Part shown: piece after piece, positions 1 to 6,612 of the stretch | How the letters are laid out: each line of letters starts with the position of its first letter | Position numbering within the stretch: the first letter of the stretch is position 1 | NCBI GenBank assembly: GCA_016840945.1 | Contig: JAEORJ010000340.1 | Span: forward strand, 1 to 9,808 | Origin: Candidatus Gerdarchaeota archaeon | GTDB taxonomy: Archaea > Asgardarchaeota > Heimdallarchaeia > JABLTI01 | Length of the DNA stretch: 9,808 nt | Direction of reading: 5' to 3' | Made by a program: the position numbers and the translations under genes | Notes under the pieces: generated by a model | Told to the model about the DNA's origin: nothing | Database searches by the model: none | The model's input: only the letters and a program-made list of their open reading frames with translations

Positions 1-15
1 AAAGAAGCTTGAATT

Positions 16-897
16 ATGAATAAAATTAAGATTGTTGTAGATTCAACCTGTGATTTAGATTTCGAGTTAGCAGAAAAATATGATATTACACTAATCCCTT
101 TTTCTATTATTATTGGTGAGAAATTGTATAAAGAGAATGTTACAATAACAAAAGAAGAATTCTATCAAATGATGCAAACTACAAAGTATCACCCTCAAAC
201 TGGACTACCCCGTCCAAAAGAATTCTACGAAGTTTTTGAGAAATTCTTGAAAGACGATCGAGAAATCATTTGTTTAACAATCTCGGGAGCTATTAGCGGT
301 ACTTATAATAGTGCTATGATCAGTAGTAAAATGTTGGCGTCAGATAAAATACACATTGTTGACTCCCGTAATTCAACATTAGGTCTTGGACTATTAACAA
401 TTGAAGCTGCAAAGATGGCTGAAAAAGGTTCTTCAGCAGTAGAAATCATTGAGTATTTACATACATTAATACCTAACACTCGAACCCTTGCAATGGCTGG
501 AACACTTGAATGGTTACAGAAAGGAGGAAGAATAGGGAAAGCCCAATGGTTAGTTGGTTCTTTATTAGGATTCAAACCATTCATTGGCATTGAAGATGGA
601 GTTGTAACTGGTTTTAGTAAAACGCGAGGATTGGAAACTGCAATGGAAACGCTAAAATTTGTAGGAATGAAAGCTCTTAGTAATCCTAGCGTGAAAACAT
701 TGATGGTAGGATATACTACACTACCAGAAGCTGCAAATGAACTTGCTGGTTATTTTCAAGAAAAAAACCCTCAAAAAGAAATCATTTTAACGCGTTTAGG
801 AGCAGCTTTAGGCACTCAAGTTGGGCCCGGATGCTTTGGTTTAAGCTGGATTGGCGATTTTGATAAAAAATGGTTGAAAGATAAAAACTCGGAATGA
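16..897 (+). CDS. DegV family fatty-acid-binding protein
   Basis: DegV/FakB proteins are two-lobed cytosolic proteins that bind one fatty acid; in bacteria FakB presents it to the kinase FakA. The 293 residues match the family's usual length. Family motifs appear in order: VVDSTCDL at residues 7-14, QTGLPRP at 61-67 (the lipid-carboxylate loop, usually TSxPSP), ISGAISGTYNSA at 89-100, VDSRNSTLGLGLL at 115-127, LEWLQKGGRIG at 164-174, and GTQVGPGCFG at 266-275. The last motif usually reads GTHxGPG, so a Gln replaces the common His, and the first loop keeps Thr but not both Ser. The start is bounded by an in-frame TGA at 10-12. An ATGA at 16-19 could overlap the stop of an upstream gene, which cannot be confirmed at the window edge. 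No FakA-like gene is in view. Family assignment is secure; the ligand and any partner kinase are inference. Confidence 0.93.
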   Translation: MNKIKIVVDSTCDLDFELAEKYDITLIPFSIIIGEKLYKENVTITKEEFYQMMQTTKYHPQTGLPRPKEFYEVFEKFLKDDREIICLTISGAISGTYNSAMISSKMLASDKIHIVDSRNSTLGLGLLTIEAAKMAEKGSSAVEIIEYLHTLIPNTRTLAMAGTLEWLQKGGRIGKAQWLVGSLLGFKPFIGIEDGVVTGFSKTRGLETAMETLKFVGMKALSNPSVKTLMVGYTTLPEAANELAGYFQEKNPQKEIILTRLGAALGTQVGPGCFGLSWIGDFDKKWLKDKNSE

Positions 898-952
898 CTG
901 GTTTGGTAGTTATTTAAAATTTAGCTCTATAATACTGAATATTATTTTATTA

Positions 953-960
953 TTATATAA
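953..960 (+). promoter_or_regulatory. Putative TATA box for the acyltransferase gene
   Basis: TTATATAA fits the archaeal TATA consensus. A transcription start about 25 bases downstream would fall near 983, leaving a leader of about 20 bases to the ATG at 1002 or about 50 bases to the TTG at 1032. In sequence this AT-rich such matches arise by chance, so the position relative to the gene is the main support. Confidence 0.35.
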
Positions 961-1001
961 AATTCTATTATGAGTAATTATTACAATAAAATTTATACTA
1001 A

Positions 1002-2156
1002 ATGGTAATTACTGGTAAACGAGGAATCGAATTGAAAAAAATTAATATCTCACAGATTAGTGCATTTTTCGCTAATGGGAGCTATCCAATAGAATTTCTA
1101 TTTTATTTCCCAAATAAAATTAATACAAAGAAACTCCGTAAAGCTTTGAAAAAAACCGCTAAAATATTCTGGCCTGTTTTTGGTTCATACTCAGAAGGAA
1201 TTATTACTGAAGAAATATACCATGAAGATAGATATTACGAAGAAAAGACCATGGATAAAGCATTCGATTCTAGCACTGTTCGTGAAGAGATGTTTACCAG
1301 CTATGGTGGATTAACACCTGATGTTTCCAGACGATTATTTTATCTTCTTGTTCTACAAATGAATAATGGTACCATTTTGATCCCTAAAATGAACCACCTG
1401 GTAGGTGATGGTTATAGTTATTTTTATTTGCTTTCAGTACTAGCAGCACTAACACGTAGAATTTCTATTCCTTTAGCTTCTGAAATAATTTCAGCTATCT
1501 TCAAACCAACTTTCCATAGCCTTTTGAATGATTCCTTTTATTTTACTGCAATGCCTGTTCAACCCATTAAAAACGATTCAGAAATCATTGTAGAGTATAT
1601 TGAATTAGACCAAAATGAAGTTCGAATACAAGCACAATATGCATCAGAAATTGCTGGAACAAGGATTTCTACCAATGATATACTATCAGCTATGGTTGTG
1701 AAAATGATTCTTGATGGTGGGAAAATGGCTAAATCTCAAAATTTCCAACTAATGTTACCTGTAGATATGCGTCGCAGAGTAAATGAATTTGGTCAAAGAT
1801 TTTTTGGTAATCCTCTTATAATGCATAATGTTCCTTTTGAACCCATAGCCAGTAAGCAATTATCCATTGAAGAAATTGCTATTGCAATTAGAAAATCCTA
1901 CCCAGAAGTGAATAGATCTAATTACGAGAGTTATCAAAGAACAATTGAAGGTTGGATTGAATCTGGACAATTAGAACTTCTTCGACCTTATAATCCAGAT
2001 GAAGAATGTTTAGTTACCAATCTTACTAGAATGCCAACTTCAAGATTAAATTTTGGTTCTGGTTTTCCATCAACAATTGCACCATTAACAATGGGTCGAA
2101 GTGGTGCTGCTATCTTAGCATATGGAAATGATTATATTCTGCGAGTAGTAAGATGA
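1002..2156 (+). CDS. HXXXDG acyltransferase, BAHD/condensation-domain superfamily
   Basis: Probable acyl-CoA-dependent O- or N-acyltransferase of the chloramphenicol-acetyltransferase-like fold. The diagnostic motif is NHLVGDG at residues 131-137, with His132 as general base, Asp136 structural and Gly137. A second BAHD-like signature, NFGSGFP, sits at 350-356, where plant enzymes have DFGWG. Between them are STNDILSAM (223-231), resembling the conserved NDxLxA helix; LPVDMRRRV (252-260), resembling the VDxRxR strand; and FFGNPL (267-272), resembling the yFGN strand. At 384 residues it is shorter than typical plant BAHD enzymes (about 430-450). No signal peptide or membrane span is seen, so it is probably cytosolic. 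The start is uncertain: the ATG at 1002 has no Shine-Dalgarno, whereas an in-frame TTG at 1032 has GAGGA (1021-1025) six bases upstream and would remove ten residues. Substrate is unknown; wax-ester, alcohol or polyketide-type acyl transfer are all possible. Confidence 0.82.
   Translation: MVITGKRGIELKKINISQISAFFANGSYPIEFLFYFPNKINTKKLRKALKKTAKIFWPVFGSYSEGIITEEIYHEDRYYEEKTMDKAFDSSTVREEMFTSYGGLTPDVSRRLFYLLVLQMNNGTILIPKMNHLVGDGYSYFYLLSVLAALTRRISIPLASEIISAIFKPTFHSLLNDSFYFTAMPVQPIKNDSEIIVEYIELDQNEVRIQAQYASEIAGTRISTNDILSAMVVKMILDGGKMAKSQNFQLMLPVDMRRRVNEFGQRFFGNPLIMHNVPFEPIASKQLSIEEIAIAIRKSYPEVNRSNYESYQRTIEGWIESGQLELLRPYNPDEECLVTNLTRMPTSRLNFGSGFPSTIAPLTMGRSGAAILAYGNDYILRVVR
1021..1025 (+). promoter_or_regulatory. 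Shine-Dalgarno favouring an internal TTG start
   Basis: GAGGA lies six bases upstream of TTG 1032-1034, in frame with the acyltransferase. If the ATG at 1002 were used, this site would be translated as the odd N-terminal Lys-Arg-Gly. It argues for a start ten codons inside the longest reading frame. Confidence 0.45.
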
Positions 2157-2178
2157 TGTCTTAACCAATAATTACTAA

Positions 2179-2186
2179 TTTTTTTT
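2179..2186 (+). terminator. T8 tract, archaeal-type terminator after the acyltransferase
   Basis: Eight consecutive T lie 22 bases after the acyltransferase stop, with no hairpin in front. Archaeal RNA polymerase terminates at such U-tracts without a stem. A second T8 tract stands at nearly the same distance behind the P-loop kinase gene, which supports a functional role. Confidence 0.5.
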
Positions 2187-2404
2187 AGCTTTATTTTCGT
2201 ACATATTTTTAATTTGCATGAATTTCTCTTGGTGTATTATTAGCATAACAAAACCAAAAATAATCCTATTTTTAAGATTTCAATTCATAATATTGAGTTC
2301 TTTTTCCGTGTCACAAAAAAGGACATTATATGTTGCATCTTGGCTAAGTATACCTCCTTAAATCAAAATAAACTTCTATTCATCAATTATTAAAGGTAAA
2401 AATT

Positions 2405-2420
2405 TGAACTATATAGTTCA
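2405..2420. repeat. 16-bp perfect palindrome TGAACTATATAGTTCA
   Basis: A perfect 16-base inverted repeat with no spacer, centred on TATA, about 150 bases upstream of the surface-protein start. It could be an operator overlapping a TATA element or a small cruciform. The GAAC/GTTC ends make it less likely to be a simple AT-richness artefact, but no cognate regulator is identified. Confidence 0.45.
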
Positions 2421-2552
2421 TCTTTCTAATTAATAGCTAAAAAATTAATATTTTTGTAAAATAAATGGGTAATTTACTTTAAATTTCAAATTTTTAGTTA
2501 AACGAAAAATACTTAATTTAATTCAATCAATAATTAAGCAAATTACTTTTTC

Positions 2553-2564
2553 AGGAGGACGGAG
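2553..2564 (+). promoter_or_regulatory. Strong ribosome-binding site that decides the start of the propeller protein
   Basis: AGGAGG (2553-2558) followed by GGAG (2561-2564) is the best + strand Shine-Dalgarno in the window. The only plausible in-frame start at correct spacing is CTG 2569, ten bases after AGGAGG and four after GGAG. TAA at 2566-2568 closes the frame just upstream. GTG 2599 is 34 or more bases away and has no such site of its own. Confidence 0.6.
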
Positions 2565-2568
2565 TTAA

Positions 2569-4587
2569 CTGAGAGTAAATAAATTAATTTGTTTATTTGT
2601 GATAAGTAGTATATTTTTAGCACCGTTAAATATAATGACGATCGAAAGCAAGCAAATTGAAATTGTGCCTCACTTAGAGGTTAAAGCAGAGGTTTATACA
2701 ATTGCTTGGACATTTAATACCATCAATTTTATTACTGTTTCACCCGCCTTTATGGATCGAAACAAGGATGGTTATTTGGAACTTATAGTTGGTGACTGGG
2801 TTGGGAATGTTTATTGTTTAGACTCTATGGGTGAAGAACTCTGGTGTTATACCTCAGATGATAGAATAATTTATTCACCTGCAATTATGGATTTGAATGA
2901 TGATAAACATCCTGAAATCATTGTCGCCAATGAAGCTGGTCAGCTGTTATGCTTAGATGAAAATGGTTCGTTACTTTGGATTTTTACCGCTCCAAACATA
3001 ATTTATAGCTCACCTATGCTTGTTGATTTGAATAATGATAGTTCTTGTGAAATATTATTCTCGTGTACCAATAATTATCTTTATTGTTTAGATAAGGATG
3101 GTTATGAAGATTGGAATTATACTAATGCTATTTATTATGGCATTGAACCATCAATTGGAGATACAGATTTAGATGGTGATTTAGAAATAATCCTTATTGC
3201 TTCAACAAGTATTATTCAATTGAATTATCTTGGACAAGAAGAGAGCATTGTAGATTTGCTTACTATAGCAAATTTTTTACATGAGCCATTAGTCACGGAT
3301 ATTAATAATAATAGCATTTTGGATCTTCTATTCTTCAACATATATCATAGTCTTGTTTATGTTAACACAACTAACTATTATCAATATCAATTTTCACCAA
3401 TATTAGATACTTTAGTAACTGAGATTAGACCTAGTCCACCAATAGCAACCGATTTGAATCACGATGGTGAACAAGATATCATATTTAGTATTTGGTATAA
3501 CTCTACTCATAGGAATCTCTATTCTTTTGGTACTAGTGGTTGTGAGAATTTTAAAATACTTAGACACGGGAGTTTTGATAAGTCGTGTGTTGTAGCAGAT
3601 TTTGATAAAAATGATGGGAAAACCGAAATACTTTTTTCTGGATCTGAATTACTATGTGTTGATACAGTGGGAAATGAATTGTGGTCTTATATGAAAGAAA
3701 TAGGCGATTCGCCTCTCATTGTTGATATCGATAATGATGATGCACTTGAAATCATTGCTCCTTTAGTTGATGAATCAATAAAATTAGTTTGCCTAGAGAT
3801 TACTTATGCCATACAATCAGGAGGTTCACAGTGGTATAGGCATAGAGGAAATGAGTTCAACACAGGATATATTGATAATGACTGTGATTATTTAGATGAT
3901 CTGACTGAAAATATTATCAACCTTAATTCTCATTATCATGATAGTGATTTGGACCTTCTAACAGATGGTGAGGAATTTTTAATTTATTACACTAACCCTA
4001 AAAATGCTGATACAGATCAAGATTTATTGAATGATGGAAATGAAATTGAGTGCGGTACAAATCCCTTAATTCAAGATACTGATCAAGATGGGATTCTTGA
4101 TGGTGATGAAGTAAACACCTATGGGACAGACCCACTGAAAGCTGATTCTGACGAAGATGGATTAGACGATTTAGAAGAAATAACACTTGGTGTAGATGGT
4201 CACATTACTGATCCAACAGATGCAGATAGTGACAATGACGATTTGAATGACTATGAAGAATTTAATTATGAAACTGATCCTAATGATAATGACAGTGACA
4301 ATGATGATTTAACTGATGGCCAAGAAGTAAGCATTTATTCAACTGATCCAAACAATGCGGATACTGATAATGATGGTTATTCTGATGGAATTGAAATTAC
4401 TGAAGGAACAGATCCTTTGGATCCAGAGGATTATCCTGGTGCAACTACTCCACCAACTTACTCTAATACTACTACTAATGTTAGCTTTTTATTTGGCAAT
4501 TTTTGTTATGTGATTATATTTCCAGTTACCTCACTAATTTTTCTATTGATTTGTGAAAGAAAACGAAAAAAGAATCAGATTCAATAA
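2569..4587 (+). CDS. Surface-anchored FG-GAP/VCBS propeller with thrombospondin type-3 repeats
   Basis: Extracellular calcium-binding, probably adhesive or sensory protein, about 672 residues. The CTG start is chosen because it follows AGGAGG/GGAG and restores a signal peptide: basic RVNK, then LICLFVISSIFLAPLNIM. The nearest conventional start, GTG 2599, lacks both the basic region and a ribosome-binding site. Numbering from GTG 2599, residues 45-425 carry eight integrin-like Ca loops of the D-x-N-x-D type at about 53, 98, 143, 188, 234, 285, 334 and 376. They are spaced 42-51 residues apart, as in an FG-GAP/VCBS propeller. The WYRHRGNEFNTGY stretch at 411-423 is also typical of propeller proteins. 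Residues 448-612 hold seven thrombospondin type-3-like D-x-D-x-D repeats. A Thr/Ser/Asn linker with N-glycosylation sequons, one membrane span (about 630-653) and a basic ERKRKK tail end the protein. The ligand is unknown. It converges on another surface protein. Confidence 0.85.
   Translation: MRVNKLICLFVISSIFLAPLNIMTIESKQIEIVPHLEVKAEVYTIAWTFNTINFITVSPAFMDRNKDGYLELIVGDWVGNVYCLDSMGEELWCYTSDDRIIYSPAIMDLNDDKHPEIIVANEAGQLLCLDENGSLLWIFTAPNIIYSSPMLVDLNNDSSCEILFSCTNNYLYCLDKDGYEDWNYTNAIYYGIEPSIGDTDLDGDLEIILIASTSIIQLNYLGQEESIVDLLTIANFLHEPLVTDINNNSILDLLFFNIYHSLVYVNTTNYYQYQFSPILDTLVTEIRPSPPIATDLNHDGEQDIIFSIWYNSTHRNLYSFGTSGCENFKILRHGSFDKSCVVADFDKNDGKTEILFSGSELLCVDTVGNELWSYMKEIGDSPLIVDIDNDDALEIIAPLVDESIKLVCLEITYAIQSGGSQWYRHRGNEFNTGYIDNDCDYLDDLTENIINLNSHYHDSDLDLLTDGEEFLIYYTNPKNADTDQDLLNDGNEIECGTNPLIQDTDQDGILDGDEVNTYGTDPLKADSDEDGLDDLEEITLGVDGHITDPTDADSDNDDLNDYEEFNYETDPNDNDSDNDDLTDGQEVSIYSTDPNNADTDNDGYSDGIEITEGTDPLDPEDYPGATTPPTYSNTTTNVSFLFGNFCYVIIFPVTSLIFLLICERKRKKNQIQ
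3940..4434 (+). repeat. Seven thrombospondin type-3-like calcium repeats within the propeller protein
   Basis: Seven units of 22-27 residues each open with D-S/T-D-x-D-x-L/D-x-D-G-x-E and close with a T-D/N-P turn before the next unit. The fourth unit carries a short insertion (GVDGHI). The fifth and sixth begin with nearly identical DNA (GACAATGA-GATTT), suggesting fairly recent duplication. The array would form a rigid, highly acidic calcium-loaded stalk between the propeller and the membrane. Confidence 0.85.
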
Positions 4588-4594
4588 ATTTGTT

Positions 4595-4616
4595 AAAGGA
4601 GAATTTTTTCTCCTTT
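4595..4616. terminator. 9-bp hairpin between convergent genes
   Basis: AAAGGAGAA (4595-4603) pairs perfectly with TTCTCCTTT (4608-4616) around a TTTT loop. It lies between the stops of the propeller protein (4587) and the convergent DUF2341 protein (4632). On the + strand it is followed by a T-rich stretch (TTATTTTTAATT), consistent with a terminator. The stem could serve both directions, though the - strand has a weaker T tract. Confidence 0.6.
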
Positions 4617-4631
4617 TCACTTTATTTTTAA

Positions 4632-6413
4632 TTAAATTCTATTTATATATGCTATTTCTCCTGACATAGTAATATTTGAGACATTTGGTCTTGCTTCAAT
4701 TTTTTTAAGAAGAGCTTCAAGTATGTCTAATCCTTTATTGAATGTATATCTTTTCAAATCAAATAAAACTAATCCTTGGGCTTTTGATTTGATTAGCAAC
4801 ATGATTGAATGTGGCTCTTCAGCTTCACCCATTTGTTGAGATGATACTTTTCGTAGATTTTCATAAGTATTTAGAGTTCTTGTTACAGCCACTCCTTGAA
4901 TAGTAATGTTCTCTATATCATCAAGCCAAACAAGTTTTTTCCCAAAAGCATTTCTCATAACAATTTTCTCATCATCGATTTTCACAAAGATACCTAAACG
5001 AATCAATAACCATATTGGGCATACAATTACTCCAAGGATTATTCGAAAAATGATATTCCACAACAAGCAGCAACAACCATATATACAACTTTTGACATAA
5101 AAAACAGGTATTGATCCCATAACTCTAAAGTAATCAATTATGGGTGGCCTAAACGTTCTTGTTGATTTTCTTGCTTCTCTTGCTTCTCTCACAGCTTCTT
5201 TTTTAACCTCTTTTTTGGCTTTTCTATCTGGGTCTGCTTCAATCATAGCCTTTCTCTTTTTAATACCAAATATTATTCCTAGAACTATTCCTATAACAGT
5301 AAGTAATGATACAGGAATAATCCAAGCTAAATGTATTAAGAAATTTGATGTAAATTGAGTTGTTGCTTCCCCAAAAATATAAGTTGGTTTTGTTGAGGTA
5401 GTTTTCATAATTTTAATATTATCTAATTCCGCATAACCTTCACCAGATGGATAATCGCTTCCACCACAAACATAAACATAATTTAATGTCGTAAGTGATG
5501 GGAAATTAAAATTATAACTATATAGCATTGAGCTATAATCATTGGACCAGATTTCATAATAAGCTGTATCAGTGATTTTTCTGAGGTGTATATTATAGAT
5601 TGTATTATAGCTACCTTGATACAAGCCTGATACATAGACGTTAGGATAGGATTTAACTAGTAATCTAAAGGTTGGATGATAACTAGTTGATGCAACACCA
5701 CCTAGTGCTTGAAGAAAAAGACCATAAGTAAGGTTATTGAGTACACCTGCATTAGTTGCTGTGCAACCAACGTAGATTTGACTATATTCCTCAGAAGTGC
5801 TTTTGAATTCAAATTGAAATCTCATTTCCCAATTACTAGGTAGAACTTTACTACTATATGCATAATCATCAATTCTAGAGCGACTTGTATGAATATTCAT
5901 CTGTTGATTAGCAAAATCATAATTAATCATACTTTCATTATAATAAGTCCATTGATCATTTGAGAAATCATCATCAAAATCAAAAACTCCAGACTCGCTA
6001 CTTTCAGATTCAGCTTCTGGATTGCCAAAATATAAATAGAAAATAGTTTGATTATTACCATCTAAAATAGGTATTTTCACCCAGATTTTACTCTCAGCTG
6101 TATTATCCCATTTTTCAATAAAATAATTAAATTGTATGCTATTAGTAAAATCAATAAATCTAACATCATCACCACTAGATTTAGCATTTTGATATAGATC
6201 TTGAATACTAAGTGTAAGCATTAATTGATAATCATTTAATGTTGTACTTGGATTTGTTACAGTGATCTCTATGCGATGGCTCCAAGATTCATCCCACCAA
6301 TTATTGTTTGTGTCATCAACATTTTGATATATAAAACCAGAAATTGGGAGGATAGAAATCTGTAATAAAATAATAAAAATCAATATCCAAATAGAAATCT
6401 TATGGGTTTTCAT
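4632..6413 (-). CDS. Membrane protein: DUF2341 and lectin-like ectodomain, cytoplasmic PH-like domain
   Basis: About 593 residues. The start is Met at 6413 because MKTHKISIWILIFIILLQIS is a clean signal peptide and AGGGGA lies about nine bases upstream. An in-frame ATG at 6437 adds eight residues and has no ribosome-binding site. Residues 39-137 fit DUF2341, opening with WWDESWSHRIEITV and closing with IFYLYFGNP. Residues 145-347 look like a concanavalin/LamG-type beta-sandwich (FDDDFSNDQW, later GYAELDNIKI). A span at 358-384 is followed by a basic Lys/Arg/Glu/Ala linker (385-422), hence cytoplasmic. A hydrophobic hairpin (434-476) with a cysteine cluster (CIYGCCC) leads to a bacterial-PH-like region at 478-580, with VKIDDEKIVMRNAFGKKLVW then DDIENI. 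Probable role: glycan or surface binding outside linked to a membrane or protein interaction inside. DUF2341 is firm, the lectin fold likely, the PH-like call moderate. Confidence 0.8.
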   Translation of the reverse strand: MKTHKISIWILIFIILLQISILPISGFIYQNVDDTNNNWWDESWSHRIEITVTNPSTTLNDYQLMLTLSIQDLYQNAKSSGDDVRFIDFTNSIQFNYFIEKWDNTAESKIWVKIPILDGNNQTIFYLYFGNPEAESESSESGVFDFDDDFSNDQWTYYNESMINYDFANQQMNIHTSRSRIDDYAYSSKVLPSNWEMRFQFEFKSTSEEYSQIYVGCTATNAGVLNNLTYGLFLQALGGVASTSYHPTFRLLVKSYPNVYVSGLYQGSYNTIYNIHLRKITDTAYYEIWSNDYSSMLYSYNFNFPSLTTLNYVYVCGGSDYPSGEGYAELDNIKIMKTTSTKPTYIFGEATTQFTSNFLIHLAWIIPVSLLTVIGIVLGIIFGIKKRKAMIEADPDRKAKKEVKKEAVREAREARKSTRTFRPPIIDYFRVMGSIPVFYVKSCIYGCCCLLWNIIFRIILGVIVCPIWLLIRLGIFVKIDDEKIVMRNAFGKKLVWLDDIENITIQGVAVTRTLNTYENLRKVSSQQMGEAEEPHSIMLLIKSKAQGLVLFDLKRYTFNKGLDILEALLKKIEARPNVSNITMSGEIAYINRI

Positions 6414-6484
6414 CTTTATTTGTCCCCTATCAAGCATAGTTTATTATTTTTGTTCTTTTTATTTTTTTCTTACAAAATAATCAG

Positions 6485-6491
6485 AAAAAAA
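6485..6491 (-). terminator. T7 tract (- strand) ending the regulator transcript
   Basis: Read on the - strand, seven T follow one base after the stop of the small ORF at 6493-6612, about 120 bases behind the regulator. No stem is present, as expected for archaeal termination. Its position suggests that the regulator and the small ORF share a transcript separate from the DUF2341 gene downstream. Confidence 0.4.
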
Positions 6492-6492
6492 T

Positions 6493-6612
6493 TTAGAATT
6501 CAAAGGGAACAACATAAACATTAAGCCTATTTTTTTGTAAATTCCATTCAATTTTTACAAAAGATATATGGATACTAATAATGGGTAAAATAATACTTCT
6601 TTTTACCTTCAT
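6493..6612 (-). CDS. Possible 39-residue protein coupled to the ribbon-helix-helix gene
   Basis: Its ATG (6612-6610) directly abuts the TAG stop of the ribbon-helix-helix regulator (6615-6613). The regulator's last codons contain GGTGAT, which matches part of the Shine-Dalgarno complement at about four bases' spacing, so translational coupling is possible. The product begins MKVKRSIILPIISIHIS, basic then hydrophobic, and ends VYVVPFEF; no family is recognised. A stop-free run of 39 codons in such AT-rich DNA has a few percent chance of being random. The T7 tract just after its stop is supportive. It could equally be untranslated 3' sequence. Confidence 0.3.
   Translation of the reverse strand: MKVKRSIILPIISIHISFVKIEWNLQKNRLNVYVVPFEF

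Larger units (their letters stand above)
2157..2568. other. 412-base intergenic region before the surface-protein gene
   Basis: No convincing gene lies here. Contents: a T8 tract (2179-2186) ending the acyltransferase transcript; an 8-base match to the 16S rRNA 3' end (CCTCCTTA, 2353-2360); a 16-bp palindrome (2405-2420); and a strong ribosome-binding site (2553-2564) before the next gene. The - strand has only two short open stretches in different frames (17 codons from 2338, about 23 codons from an ATG further left). They are too short and AT-driven to call. The region probably holds the promoter and a long leader of the surface protein. Confidence 0.5.

Noticed and set aside
303..590. 95-codon - strand frame opposite the DegV gene
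   Set aside because: Entirely covered by a conserved DegV coding sequence, with no independent domain.
2175..2338. Short - strand frames downstream of AAGGAGGT (17 codons from ATG 2338, then about 23 codons in another frame), possibly a decayed gene
   Set aside because: Interrupted by stops and a frame change, AT-driven composition, no recognisable family, and 14-base spacing from the Shine-Dalgarno. Too weak to call a pseudogene.
3998..4186. 62-codon - strand frame opposite the thrombospondin type-3 repeats
   Set aside because: It is the mirror of repetitive Asp/Asn codons, giving a His/Leu/Gln-rich product of low complexity.
3940..4434. Tandem repeats considered as a CRISPR or DNA satellite array
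   Set aside because: Periodicity is at the protein level (thrombospondin type-3 units), with variable DNA and an intact reading frame.
5140..5358. 72-codon + strand frame with a hydrophobic product opposite the DUF2341 gene
   Set aside because: It is antisense to the basic linker and membrane span of the real gene; Lys/Glu/Ala codons read backwards give Leu/Phe/Ser.
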